From contig CALUMX010000028.1 in the NCBI GenBank assembly GCA_944321875.1, positions 1-41,919 of the forward strand: a DNA stretch of 41,919 nt. Direction: 5' to 3'. The position numbers and the translations under genes were made by a program. Position 1 is the stretch's first letter; the number at the start of each line of letters is the position of its first letter. The DNA comes from an uncultured Muribaculaceae bacterium. GTDB taxonomy: Bacteria > Bacteroidota > Bacteroidia > Bacteroidales > Muribaculaceae. The notes under the pieces are model-generated. The model worked only from the letters and a program-made list of their open reading frames with translations. It searched no databases and had not been told where the DNA came from. This document shows, in pieces, positions 1 to 12,727 of this stretch.

Positions 1-3375
<3,375 letters not shown>

Positions 3376-3399
3376 CAGGCTTCTCGTTACATATTAACA

Positions 3400-3451
3400 A
3401 AATTCCGTTCTGAACAGGTTACTAATAAAGTAACTTTTCAGAACGGAATTT
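3400..3451 (+). terminator. Rho-independent terminator after the GH2 gene
   Basis: A 14-bp perfect stem (3400-3413 with 3438-3451, arms AATTCCGTTCTGA/TCAGAACGGAATT) encloses a second 6-bp stem, GTTACT/AGTAAC. It is followed by T-rich sequence, 25 nt after the stop codon. Confidence 0.85.
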
Positions 3452-3481
3452 ATTTATTAGGATTCAATTTAAATTATTCTC

Positions 3482-3512
3482 TTTTGAATGTTCAATCCTT
3501 ATTGTACTTTTG
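3482..3512 (+). promoter_or_regulatory. Promoter of the mcrBC cassette
   Basis: TTTTG at 3482-3486 (-33) and TACTTTTG at 3505-3512 (-7, TAnnTTTG) are separated by 18 nt. The ATG of mcrB is 46 nt downstream. Together with terminators on both sides this makes the cassette an independent transcription unit. Confidence 0.7.
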
Positions 3513-3557
3513 TAAAGTACATGAAAATTTATACCACAACAAACTTAAATACCGCTA

Positions 3558-5240
3558 ATGGACAGGTCTGATTTTATAGAAAGCAGAAACGATGTAATAA
3601 ATAATATCAAAACATTATACTCCTATCTCAATGGTGAAAAAGGGACATCTTATCAAAATTGGGCAATGGATAGGATGAAATTGGGAGCGAATTTTGTCGT
3701 TGAAATAATAGACAATCATCTATATTTTTCACCCAGCCGTTTTACAGGCTACAAAGACAATAGCAAAGAACAGCATGAAATTAACTATGGGGACGGTCTC
3801 GATACAGATAAAATTTTCAAACGTTACTACAAATTAATTACTGACGAGAGAATTAACAACCTATTCCAAGAACATATCTCACAATATGGACTATCTACAG
3901 CCCCAAAAAAGTTTTGGATTCCCAATAATATGACAATTGAGGATATTTTAAATTATAAGACAGTAAATACATCAACTAATCAATATACCCAACAGAATAT
4001 GTTTATATCAGAAGCAACCCAAATATTAAGAAACAAAAAAAACATTATCCTCCAAGGAGCACCCGGTACTGGAAAAACTTATAATACTGCCGCCATTGCC
4101 TTATCAATCCTTGGCATCACCGATATAGATTTAACAGACCATAACGCTGTAATGGAACGTTATAACACATTGCTTGATGATCAGATATTTTTCACCACAT
4201 TCCACCAATCTCTTGACTACGAAGACTTCGTTGAAGGATTAAAGCCACATATACAAACAGATAATGAAGGGAAAAGTTTTGGTGTCACTTATGAAGCAGA
4301 GGACGGAATTTTCAAGCGAGCATGCAGGGCCGTCCAAACAGATAAGACAAAAGATATTACTGAATGTATTGATGATTATATACAATCAATAAAAGGATAT
4401 AATAATAGAAAGACAATTCCTACCATAACCGGCAACTCATCCCTTTATGTATGGTGGAAGGAAGGGAACAGCACAATCAGCACACGCAGTATCAACTCAA
4501 CCTGTCCGAAAAAAGAAGATTACACTCCTTCTCCCTTGAATATCGAGAAAATAAAACTGCAAGCCACAGGAAAGGGTAGCGAAAACAACTGGCAACAATA
4601 TGCTCAAGCCTTTATTGAAGCCGTAAAAAAAGAGTATACGCCAAAAGCTGACAAACCCGTAGTTTTAATCATTGACGAAATAAACAGAGGCAATGTATCT
4701 AAAATTTTCGGAGAACTAATAACTCTCTTAGAGGCAGATAAAAGAGACAAAGGAGAACATCCCATTAATGTGACATTACCTTATTCAAAGACACTCTTTA
4801 GTGTCCCTTCAAATCTTTACATAATCGGCACAATGAATACCACCGACCGAAGCACAGGAAATCTTGACTATGCGCTGCGCCGAAGATTTGCATTCATAAC
4901 ACTTAAATCAAATGCAGACATAATTGAGAAGTATTATGATTCGCTCAAACGACAAGATTTAAAGGACATAGCCACTTCCTTGTTCAATGATATAAAAGCA
5001 TTCATTGAAAACCCTCAACATCTATATGGCGAATTAGATATCGACGACTTAATGATTGGCCACAGTTATTTTATGGCGAAAGATACCGAAACGCTTCGTG
5101 CCAAAATTATTTATGAGGTGATTCCATTAATCAATGAATATATCAATGACGGTATTTTGGCTGTCAAAACTGATGAAAAAAAGAGAGTTTTTGAATCTTG
5201 GAGAAATCTCAAGACACTAAACAACGATATGCCTGCATGA
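3558..5240 (+). CDS. mcrB: McrB-type AAA+ GTPase of a modification-dependent restriction system
   Basis: Motor subunit of an McrBC-type restriction enzyme (560 residues), expected to form a ring, hydrolyse GTP and translocate DNA so that McrC can cut modified DNA. The Walker A motif is GAPGTGKT at 167-174; Walker B is at about 369-374 (LIIDE, D373/E374); the McrB signature MNTTDRS is at 426-432, followed by LDYALRRRF with arginine-finger residues. The N-terminal 130 residues should recognise DNA. They contain FSPSRFTGY at 57-65 and are not a domain I can name, so the modification recognised is unknown. The gene is clearly A+T-richer than its neighbours, with many aaa, ata and aat codons, which suggests horizontal acquisition. 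The start of the next gene lies one base after its stop. Confidence 0.9.
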   Translation: MDRSDFIESRNDVINNIKTLYSYLNGEKGTSYQNWAMDRMKLGANFVVEIIDNHLYFSPSRFTGYKDNSKEQHEINYGDGLDTDKIFKRYYKLITDERINNLFQEHISQYGLSTAPKKFWIPNNMTIEDILNYKTVNTSTNQYTQQNMFISEATQILRNKKNIILQGAPGTGKTYNTAAIALSILGITDIDLTDHNAVMERYNTLLDDQIFFTTFHQSLDYEDFVEGLKPHIQTDNEGKSFGVTYEAEDGIFKRACRAVQTDKTKDITECIDDYIQSIKGYNNRKTIPTITGNSSLYVWWKEGNSTISTRSINSTCPKKEDYTPSPLNIEKIKLQATGKGSENNWQQYAQAFIEAVKKEYTPKADKPVVLIIDEINRGNVSKIFGELITLLEADKRDKGEHPINVTLPYSKTLFSVPSNLYIIGTMNTTDRSTGNLDYALRRRFAFITLKSNADIIEKYYDSLKRQDLKDIATSLFNDIKAFIENPQHLYGELDIDDLMIGHSYFMAKDTETLRAKIIYEVIPLINEYINDGILAVKTDEKKRVFESWRNLKTLNNDMPA

Positions 5241-5241
5241 T

Positions 5242-6459
5242 ATGGGAAGTTATCAGGAACACGAGAGATTGCCCTTTGAGTTAAATGAGAAGTACAATCA
5301 TCTTCAATTAATTCAATGGACCAAACTCCCCAATAGCGATCAATGGGGATACTATACTTCTTACAAAATTGGAGCAGAATGGATAGACGAAAACGAAGCT
5401 ATTGTAGTCACAACAAAACGAAATATGGAAAATATTGATTTTCTCAAAATGTTTATGACTTGCTTCTCTTCCAATATAGAATTAGAATCTTTCTCAAAAA
5501 TATATTCTATAAACTTCGAGAAACCATCTATTAAAGCCCCGGCTCTTCGAAGCGTTCTTAGTTTGTTGATTGTAATTCATTTCATAAATGCAGTGAATCG
5601 AATTAAAAATTTAAGGAAAGATTATGTTCATTACAGCAATAATTTAAATAAAATCAAAGGACATATTAGCGTTTTAAAAAACGAAAGGAAAAACATTTCA
5701 TTAAAACGCTTTGACCGAATTTATTGTGAGTATGATGAGTATTCATTAGATATTCCCGAAAATCGTCTCATAAAAAAAGCGCTACTCTTTTCGAAAAATC
5801 TGCTCTTTAAATACAATCAGCATCACTCAATCAACTATCTATTAAACAAAGCATTATCTTTATTTCATGATGTATCAGACAATGTAACAATTAAAGAAGT
5901 GGACAGAATCAAAGGACACAAACTTTTCAATGAATATAACGAAGCGGTTAGACTCGCCAAAGTAATTTTGCGCCATTTCGACCATAACATCATAAAAGAA
6001 TCTCATAGCGATGAAATGGTTCCACCCTTTGTCATTGATATGTCTTTATTATACGAACATTATGTTTACGGATTGCTCCGCGAAGCTTATGGCAATAAAA
6101 TCATATACCAATATCGAAGTAGAACCGGAGTTCCTGATTTTTTGTATGTATCTGAAGATTTTATAGGAATACTCGATACCAAATATATTCCAAGATACAA
6201 TGACAGCCCAATAGATACATATGTTATCAGGCAATTAAGTGGCTACAGCCGAGATTTGACCATATTAAAAAAGTTAGGATATGTAAATATACAGGAGGAT
6301 TCCCCCATTCCATCTGTACCTTGTGTTATCATTTATCCATCAGAGAAAGAGAACAGCTCAAATCCTTTCAAAGATGTTAATTTGGTTGACATATACAAGA
6401 AAGAAAACGGATTAGCTCATTTTTACAAAATAGAAATTCCACTACCTTCTATTTCATAA
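5242..6459 (+). CDS. mcrC: McrC-type PD-(D/E)XK nuclease subunit
   Basis: Nuclease partner of McrB (405 residues). The C-terminal third holds a PD-(D/E)XK active site: D299 in VPDF, then D312 and K314 in ILDTKY. This fits the McrC nuclease core. The N-terminal half (about 1-180) is the less conserved part that in McrC contacts the McrB ring; here it is recognised mainly by position. The ATG is one base after the mcrB stop, so the two are co-transcribed and probably translationally coupled. Base composition is as A+T-rich as mcrB, and the two genes end at a strong terminator, so they look like one cassette. No methyltransferase is nearby, as expected for a modification-dependent rather than a classical restriction system. 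Confidence 0.88.
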   Translation: MGSYQEHERLPFELNEKYNHLQLIQWTKLPNSDQWGYYTSYKIGAEWIDENEAIVVTTKRNMENIDFLKMFMTCFSSNIELESFSKIYSINFEKPSIKAPALRSVLSLLIVIHFINAVNRIKNLRKDYVHYSNNLNKIKGHISVLKNERKNISLKRFDRIYCEYDEYSLDIPENRLIKKALLFSKNLLFKYNQHHSINYLLNKALSLFHDVSDNVTIKEVDRIKGHKLFNEYNEAVRLAKVILRHFDHNIIKESHSDEMVPPFVIDMSLLYEHYVYGLLREAYGNKIIYQYRSRTGVPDFLYVSEDFIGILDTKYIPRYNDSPIDTYVIRQLSGYSRDLTILKKLGYVNIQEDSPIPSVPCVIIYPSEKENSSNPFKDVNLVDIYKKENGLAHFYKIEIPLPSIS

Positions 6460-6480
6460 TAACTATTGTATAACATAATA

Positions 6481-6528
6481 AATAGAGTTCAGTAGATATA
6501 ACTATTGTTTACTGAACTCTATTCTTTT
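6481..6528 (+). terminator. Terminator after mcrC
   Basis: A 14-bp perfect inverted repeat (6481-6494 AATAGAGTTCAGTA with 6510-6523) is followed by CTTTTTTAT. It sits between convergent mcrC (+) and the sulfatase gene (-). Confidence 0.88.
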
Positions 6529-6551
6529 TTATATGCTATGAACGTGACCCT

Positions 6552-8117
6552 TTAGCGTTCAACGCCGGACTGGTCGGGATTCTTCTGAAGGTAGAAGTCG
6601 ATGCGCTTCTGCCAGGGCTTGTCCTCCAATGGAAAGACATTATTGGCATTACCCCAGGCCACCCATTTCGCTTCCAGTTCCTCCACTTTCTCCGGATACT
6701 TCTGCGACAAGTCGGTGGTTTCAAACGGGTCAATGGAAAGGTCGATAAGCTGCCATGCCTCATCACGGTCATATCTGACAAGCTTCCAATCACCATCAAT
6801 CACCGCACACGAACCTTGATGCTCGAAATAAAGCGTACGGGGTTGCAACTCCCCACCCTCAATTGCCGGCATAAGACTCTCTCCCGGCAAATCGGCATGA
6901 CGGAACGCAGCCGGATAGTCCATCCCGGCCAAATCCATACAAGTGGGAAGCACATCGATGATATGCGCAGTCTGGTCGCAAATCTGTCCTTTCAACCGGT
7001 TCTTTGCCTTATTACCAAACGATACGATAAACGGAGAGCTGGTTCCTCCCTGAAGACACCATTGCTTGTAGCTGCGGTAAGGCGTATTGGAGAGGTCTGC
7101 CCTCAACTGGTTGATGAAGCCACCCTCGCTGGTCGCCCCATTATCACTCATAAAGAGAAAAACCGTATTGTCAAGCATTCCCTTTTTGTCGATGGTTTCC
7201 ACCAACTGTCCGATGCCCTCATCCATTATCTCAACCATAGCAGCGTAGGTAGCCATGTCCTTTATCCATTTTTCCTGCTGCTGCGGAGTCAACTCTTCCC
7301 ACGCGGGGTGATGACCCTTGAACTCCCTGTCGTATACCGGCAGGCTCATCGTATCGGCTACTATGCCCAACTGCTTCTGCTTCTCAAAACGACGGCGACG
7401 CAACACGTCATAACCTTCACGATAACGGTCAAGACACTTGTCAACATACTCCTTCGGCGCCTGCAACGGCAAATGAGGCGCATAATGTGCTACATAAAGG
7501 AACATCGGTGTCTTTCCGTCATGGCCATTCACAAAATCAATGGCACGCTGCGTGATGGCTTTCGTATAATAATAATCATCCGGGAACTCTGTCACCCGAG
7601 TCAGATTGTCATAAACAGGCGTCGGCTTATAGTAACTTCCGCCGCCACTCAGGCAACCGTAATAACGGTCAAATCCACGCTGCATGGGATAGCTACCATT
7701 GGGAGCATCAAACGCACCGTCCACCGTTACATGCCATTTTCCGGACATATAGGTAGAATAGCCGCCGGCTTTCAATACCTCCGCAATTGTCGGAAACTCC
7801 GCGTCAATCTGACCGCGATAACCGGGACGATGCTCGTCAACGGCCGTCATCCATCCCATACCTACTGAATGCTGATAGCGGCCGGTAAGCAATGCCGCAC
7901 GGCTTGGGCAACTGCGTCCCGTATTCTTGAAATGCCCGAAACGAACCCCGTCTTGAGCCAATTTGTCGATATTGGGTGTTTTAATTTCACTTCCATAACA
8001 ACCCAAATCGGAAAATCCCATATCATCGCACAATATCAGCACAATATTTGGTTGCTGAGCATGGACAGAAGGCACAACAGCCCCTGCCAACAATGGTAAA
8101 AATACGTATTTTTTCAT
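6552..8117 (-). CDS. Secreted S1-family sulfatase, serine type
   Basis: Formylglycine-dependent sulfatase (521 residues) that removes sulfate esters, probably from host or dietary glycans, in the periplasm. Signal peptide: residues 1-20, ending VPSVHA. Metal-binding residues DD at 31-32 lie in LILCDDMG. The maturation motif is SCPSR at 69-73: S69 sits where the formylglycine precursor belongs, so this is a Ser-type enzyme requiring an anaerobic radical-SAM maturase, which is not in this window. A later SDNG motif is typical of the alkaline phosphatase superfamily. The ATG at 8117 was chosen because MKKYVFLPLL starts the signal peptide; the in-frame codons further upstream are repeat-derived sequence containing the promoter. 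The substrate cannot be told from sequence. Confidence 0.9.
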   Translation of the reverse strand: MKKYVFLPLLAGAVVPSVHAQQPNIVLILCDDMGFSDLGCYGSEIKTPNIDKLAQDGVRFGHFKNTGRSCPSRAALLTGRYQHSVGMGWMTAVDEHRPGYRGQIDAEFPTIAEVLKAGGYSTYMSGKWHVTVDGAFDAPNGSYPMQRGFDRYYGCLSGGGSYYKPTPVYDNLTRVTEFPDDYYYTKAITQRAIDFVNGHDGKTPMFLYVAHYAPHLPLQAPKEYVDKCLDRYREGYDVLRRRRFEKQKQLGIVADTMSLPVYDREFKGHHPAWEELTPQQQEKWIKDMATYAAMVEIMDEGIGQLVETIDKKGMLDNTVFLFMSDNGATSEGGFINQLRADLSNTPYRSYKQWCLQGGTSSPFIVSFGNKAKNRLKGQICDQTAHIIDVLPTCMDLAGMDYPAAFRHADLPGESLMPAIEGGELQPRTLYFEHQGSCAVIDGDWKLVRYDRDEAWQLIDLSIDPFETTDLSQKYPEKVEELEAKWVAWGNANNVFPLEDKPWQKRIDFYLQKNPDQSGVER

Positions 8118-8141
8118 CCTTAACTCTTCATTTTTCATTTG

Positions 8142-8173
8142 CAATGATAGTGAAAGGCGAGAGCAGAGGCAAA
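8142..8173 (-). promoter_or_regulatory. Repeat-borne promoter of the sulfatase gene (gene-proximal copy)
   Basis: On the minus strand TTTG (8173-8170), 20 nt, then TATCATTG (8149-8142), one mismatch from TAnnTTTG. It lies 25 nt upstream of the sulfatase ATG. The same -33/-7 arrangement recurs in the next repeat monomers (TATCTTTT at 8234-8227, perfect TATCTTTG at 8319-8312). Confidence 0.5.
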
Positions 8174-8380
8174 ATGAAAACGCAGTTTGCAAATTTTGAC
8201 TTTGCCGAGCCGCATCCTATCTTATGAAAAGATAGCGAAAGGCGAGAGCAGAGGCAAAATGAAAACACAGTTTGCAAATTTTGACTATGCCGAGGCGCAT
8301 CCTATCTTATCCAAAGATAGTGAAAGGCGAGTGCAGAAAAACAAGCTTGATTGATTTTTTCTGCCGAGCCGTACCCTATC
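8146..8380 (-). repeat. Tandem array of 85-bp promoter-bearing repeats
   Basis: Two complete 85-bp monomers (8146-8230 and 8231-8315) are nearly identical; a third, shortened and diverged copy (8316-8380) keeps the GATAGTGAAAGGCGAG start and the CTATC end. On the plus strand each complete monomer begins GATAG and ends CCTATCTTA, so the junctions form small palindromes (CTATCTT/AAGATAG). The array fills most of the 370-bp gap between the sulfatase and groEL genes; the rest is the groEL terminator. It belongs to the same family as the array at 41435-41680. Confidence 0.9.
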
Positions 8381-8423
8381 ATGCACACAAATAAAAAAGA
8401 ATACCTAAGGCCAACGCACAAAA

Positions 8424-8458
8424 AAATCGGGTAAACCCCAAAAGGATTTACCCGATTT
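8424..8458 (-). terminator. Terminator after groEL
   Basis: A 12-bp perfect stem (AAATCGGGTAAA 8424-8435 with 8447-8458). Read on the minus strand it is followed by a T7 run (A run upstream on the plus strand). It lies 30 bp after the groEL stop. Confidence 0.88.
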
Positions 8459-8487
8459 CTATTATATTATCGCTGAATTGACTTGGA

Positions 8488-10137
<1,650 letters not shown>

Positions 10138-10145
10138 TTAAAAAA

Positions 10146-10418
10146 TTAACCGAGAATTGCCAAAATATCGCTTTGGCGCATTACCAAATACTTCTTGCCT
10201 TCGAATTCGAGTTCTGTTCCGGCATACTTGCCATAAAGCACTGTATCTCCGGCCTTCACTACCATTTCCTCGTCTTTTGTGCCGTTGCCCACTGCGAGCA
10301 CCTGACCCTTCAACGGTTTTTCCTTAGCAGTATCAGGAATGATGATTCCTCCGATTGTCTTTTCTTCAGCGGCTGCCGGTTCAATGAGAACGCGGTCTGC
10401 CAATGGTTTGATATTCAT
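10146..10418 (-). CDS. groES: Co-chaperonin GroES (10 kDa)
   Basis: Seven-subunit lid of the GroEL chamber, 90 residues. The N-terminal [10 protein letters not shown] and the internal [13 protein letters not shown] are typical. The mobile loop (about residues 17-33) contains the [11 protein letters not shown] segment that binds GroEL. First gene of the groES-groEL operon. No TAnnTTTG box was found upstream; instead a candidate -24/-12 element is seen at 10490-10506. Confidence 0.98.
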   Translation of the reverse strand: MNIKPLADRVLIEPAAAEEKTIGGIIIPDTAKEKPLKGQVLAVGNGTKDEEMVVKAGDTVLYGKYAGTELEFEGKKYLVMRQSDILAILG

Positions 10419-10459
10419 AGTTAGATATGTTTTATTGTTTTTTTATTTCTTTCTTGTCA

Positions 10460-10475
10460 CGGGTCTTACGACCCG
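10460..10475. repeat. Short palindrome with pyrimidine-rich flank
   Basis: CGGGTC-TTAC-GACCCG hairpin with a T-rich tract on its plus-strand 5' side, in the groES leader region. It resembles the hairpins at 12583-12656 in layout and could be a REP-like element. Alternatively it is a structured groES leader. Confidence 0.45.
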
Positions 10476-10489
10476 ACACTCGGAGAATA

Positions 10490-10506
10490 AGCATAATGTG
10501 TGCCAA
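10490..10506 (-). promoter_or_regulatory. Candidate sigma-54 (-24/-12) promoter for groES-groEL
   Basis: Minus strand TTGGCACACATTATGCT: the -24 half TTGGCAC is perfect and the -12 half is ATGC instead of TTGC at the correct spacing. The predicted transcription start would be about 60 nt before the groES ATG. No competing TAnnTTTG box is visible. It could be a chance match. Confidence 0.4.
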
Positions 10507-10512
10507 AAAAAG

Positions 10513-10554
10513 ACGGCAGAGTAATTATGACAATTTGTCATACCACTCTGCCGT
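10513..10554 (-). terminator. Terminator after the GH5-SGNH operon
   Basis: 10-bp stem ACGGCAGAGT (10513-10522)/ACTCTGCCGT (10545-10554) with an inner ATGACA/TGTCAT stem. There is a T run on the minus-strand exit and another on the plus-strand exit, so it may work in both directions. Confidence 0.85.
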
Positions 10555-10586
10555 TTTTTGCAAACGATTGTCAGCCTTGTCTGCTG

Positions 10587-11258
10587 CTATTTCTCACCGA
10601 GCACGTCGAGCAATACCTTCTCCATGACAACATAGCCGTCAGGATTCGGATGCACCCCGTCGTCGGCATAGGCCGGATTGATAGTGCGGTCGGGCATTGC
10701 CAGCGGTGTAAAGAAATCGGCGTACGGAATGCCATGCTCACGCGCATAAGCCTCGATGCGGCGGTTCAGGCTGTCAATTTTGTCCTGCACGCCCACCGCT
10801 TCCGGCCGCCACCAGTAGCTCGTAACCGGCAGCACGGCACACAGCACCGGACGGATGCCGTTCGCCTTGGCAAGCTCCACCATCGAAATGATGTTGTTCA
10901 TCGTCAAGTCCTCGTTGTACTCTCCGTGATTCTCGGCAATGTCGTTGGTACCGCCGAAAATAATCACCATCTCCGGCTTCAGGTCAATGACATCCTGACG
11001 GAAACGGGCAAGGAAATGCGACGTGGTCTGCCCCGATATGCCCCGGCCCACAATGCCGTGAGCGTCGAGAAAATCCTTGTGAAAAGCTGCCCAGTTATGG
11101 GAAATGGAGTTACCCATCAGCACGATTCTACGGCGCGAGGCGTCAAGTTGGCGCACACTGTCGTTGGCCGCACCGAAATGCTCGGTGTCAATCCAGTCGT
11201 TGGCATAAGAGGTCAGCGACGACACCAGCAGCATTGCAAAAATGACAATCTGTCTCAT
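10587..11258 (-). CDS. Secreted SGNH/GDSL-family esterase
   Basis: SGNH hydrolase of 223 residues, probably an acyl or acetyl esterase working outside the cytoplasm. Signal peptide: about residues 1-19 (ending LTSYA). Block I is GNSIS with nucleophile S51; block II glycine is in GRGISGQ (72-77); block III is GGTND with N105; block V is DGVHPN with D200 and H203. All four SGNH residues are present. It starts 14 bp after the GH5 gene and shares its terminator, so the two secreted proteins are made together. This suggests that it deacylates the glycan cut by the GH5 enzyme. That role is inference; many SGNH proteins of this type have no defined substrate. Confidence 0.88.
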   Translation of the reverse strand: MRQIVIFAMLLVSSLTSYANDWIDTEHFGAANDSVRQLDASRRRIVLMGNSISHNWAAFHKDFLDAHGIVGRGISGQTTSHFLARFRQDVIDLKPEMVIIFGGTNDIAENHGEYNEDLTMNNIISMVELAKANGIRPVLCAVLPVTSYWWRPEAVGVQDKIDSLNRRIEAYAREHGIPYADFFTPLAMPDRTINPAYADDGVHPNPDGYVVMEKVLLDVLGEK

Positions 11259-11272
11259 AGTTCTACTTTCAT

Positions 11273-12535
11273 TTATTTTTTAACAGGCGTCATGCCCAGT
11301 GTTTTGATATAGCTTTCCTGCACCACGCAGTTCTTGAATTTGCAAGCCTCCAGGAAGTCGGTCATCGCCTTACGGGCAACGGCCTGGTCGGGACGTGACT
11401 CGCGGATTTCTCCGTAGGTAGAACGCGGACCTTCGGCAAAGTTCACGATAGTATCCCAATTTTCCGGCACTTTAATGCCTACGAAGCAGGAGTTCTCCAA
11501 TTTCTTGTACGGCCAGAACGTATATCCGATATTGTTCTCACGCATCACCTTGCAGAACTCAGCCTGCCATTCATCGGTGTTGTGTCCGATTTCGCCCATA
11601 TACATCGGCAGATTCACGCTGTCGCGGAAATCGATATAGGACTGGATGGCCTCCTTCGTTGCCGGACCGCCGTAACGGTGGCAGGTATACATCAGCTTAT
11701 CGTCAAACTTCGTGTCCTTGAACGGTTCGAAATTACTGTTCCATTGCGCTCCGCCAAGCAGGATAATATGGTTCTTGTCCACCTCACGGATGGCTGCCAC
11801 TCCCTTCTTGTAGAGTCCTTCCAGCTTCGCGTTCAACTCTTCCTTGTTTTCCCAGAAGTGAGGAATCGGCTCGTTGAAAAGCTCATAACCGAGGATAACA
11901 GGCTCGTCCTTGTAGCGCTCGGCGATGCTACGCCAGATGCTGCAATAAAGCTCCTGGCTCTTCTCGCTCTCAAACAACCAAGGGTAGCCGTAGCTGTCGT
12001 CAATGTTGTCGCCGGTCTGTCCGCCGGGAGCATCGTGCATGTCAAGAATCAGATAGAGGTCTGACTCGCGGCACCATTCCACGAGGCTGTCGATACGGGC
12101 AAAACCGTCCTGATTGGAAGTCAGCCCCATGTAGTCCTCATCGGTAAACAATTTGTAGTGGAAAGGCAGACGGATGGTGTTGGCACCCTGGCTGCGGATG
12201 AAGCGGATGTCCTCACGGGTAACATAGTTGTCCTTGAACTGACGCCAGAACTCGGCAGTGAAGTCCGGTCCGACAAGCTGACAGAACATCTCATTGATGA
12301 AATGAGCGGAACTTGTCTTGCTGAATTTGAACATATAGCCTTCCGGATTCAGCCAGTTTCCCAAATTGGTACCCTGGATAAAGAGTTTCGTACCGTCAGG
12401 CTTAATCAAATCCTGCCCCTTGATAGTCACAAAGCCCGGCTTTTCCACCGTCTTCTCTGCCTTGCAGCCCGGAAATCCCATCGACAAAAGCGAAAGGAGT
12501 ACCGCCGTCATGGCAACTGTAAACAAATGTCTCAT
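11273..12535 (-). CDS. GH5-family glycoside hydrolase, probable lipoprotein
   Basis: Glycoside hydrolase family 5 (cellulase superfamily) enzyme of 420 residues. The signal sequence has a possible lipobox, FPGC with C24, so it is probably lipid-anchored. TIM-barrel motifs are in order: GTNLGNW (55-61), IRLPFHY (121-127), acid/base E222 in LFNEP and nucleophile E315 in MGEIG. HR (286-287) in TCHRYG fits the GH5 active site. Substrate may be a beta-glucan or mannan; the family is too broad to say. Followed after 14 bp by an SGNH esterase gene. The upstream gap contains GC-rich hairpins and no clear TAnnTTTG box. Confidence 0.88.
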   Translation of the reverse strand: MRHLFTVAMTAVLLSLLSMGFPGCKAEKTVEKPGFVTIKGQDLIKPDGTKLFIQGTNLGNWLNPEGYMFKFSKTSSAHFINEMFCQLVGPDFTAEFWRQFKDNYVTREDIRFIRSQGANTIRLPFHYKLFTDEDYMGLTSNQDGFARIDSLVEWCRESDLYLILDMHDAPGGQTGDNIDDSYGYPWLFESEKSQELYCSIWRSIAERYKDEPVILGYELFNEPIPHFWENKEELNAKLEGLYKKGVAAIREVDKNHIILLGGAQWNSNFEPFKDTKFDDKLMYTCHRYGGPATKEAIQSYIDFRDSVNLPMYMGEIGHNTDEWQAEFCKVMRENNIGYTFWPYKKLENSCFVGIKVPENWDTIVNFAEGPRSTYGEIRESRPDQAVARKAMTDFLEACKFKNCVVQESYIKTLGMTPVKK

Positions 12536-12582
12536 GTTGGTTGGTAATTTTTATGGTTTTAAAAAAATAGTTGGTTTCCTCG

Positions 12583-12656
12583 CCCGGAGCCTCTGCTCCC
12601 GGGTCAAAGAATTTGTTGGTTTTCTTGTTTTTCTGTCTTGCGGGCCTGGCAGCCCG
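12583..12656. repeat. Pair of REP-like GC-rich hairpins
   Basis: Two palindromes: CCCGGAGC-CTCT-GCTCCCGGG (12583-12603, one bulged base) and CGGGC-CTGGCA-GCCCG (12641-12656). Each is preceded on the plus strand by a T/pyrimidine-rich stretch. They share layout but not exact sequence with the palindrome at 10460. No open frame is in this gap. The function is unknown; they might be REP-type elements. Confidence 0.5.
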
Positions 12657-12670
12657 TGTCATGCATGAAA

Positions 12671-12709
12671 TCGGCACTATGCGTCGCCCGCTGGCGCACA
12701 TAGTGCCGA
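12671..12709 (-). terminator. Hairpin after pyrD, possible terminator
   Basis: 11-bp perfect stem TCGGCACTATG (12671-12681)/CATAGTGCCGA (12699-12709), 18 bp past the pyrD stop. On the minus strand only TTT follows, so intrinsic termination would be weak. Confidence 0.5.
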
Positions 12710-12727
12710 CCCTATGCTTCTGTCGTC

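Noticed and set aside
8146..8380. CRISPR array
   Set aside because: Repeats are 85-bp head-to-tail monomers without unique spacers, and no cas genes are present.
12671..12709. Pyrimidine riboswitch or attenuator for pyrKD
   Set aside because: The hairpin lies after pyrD, not before pyrK, and no leader peptide or alternative structure is seen.
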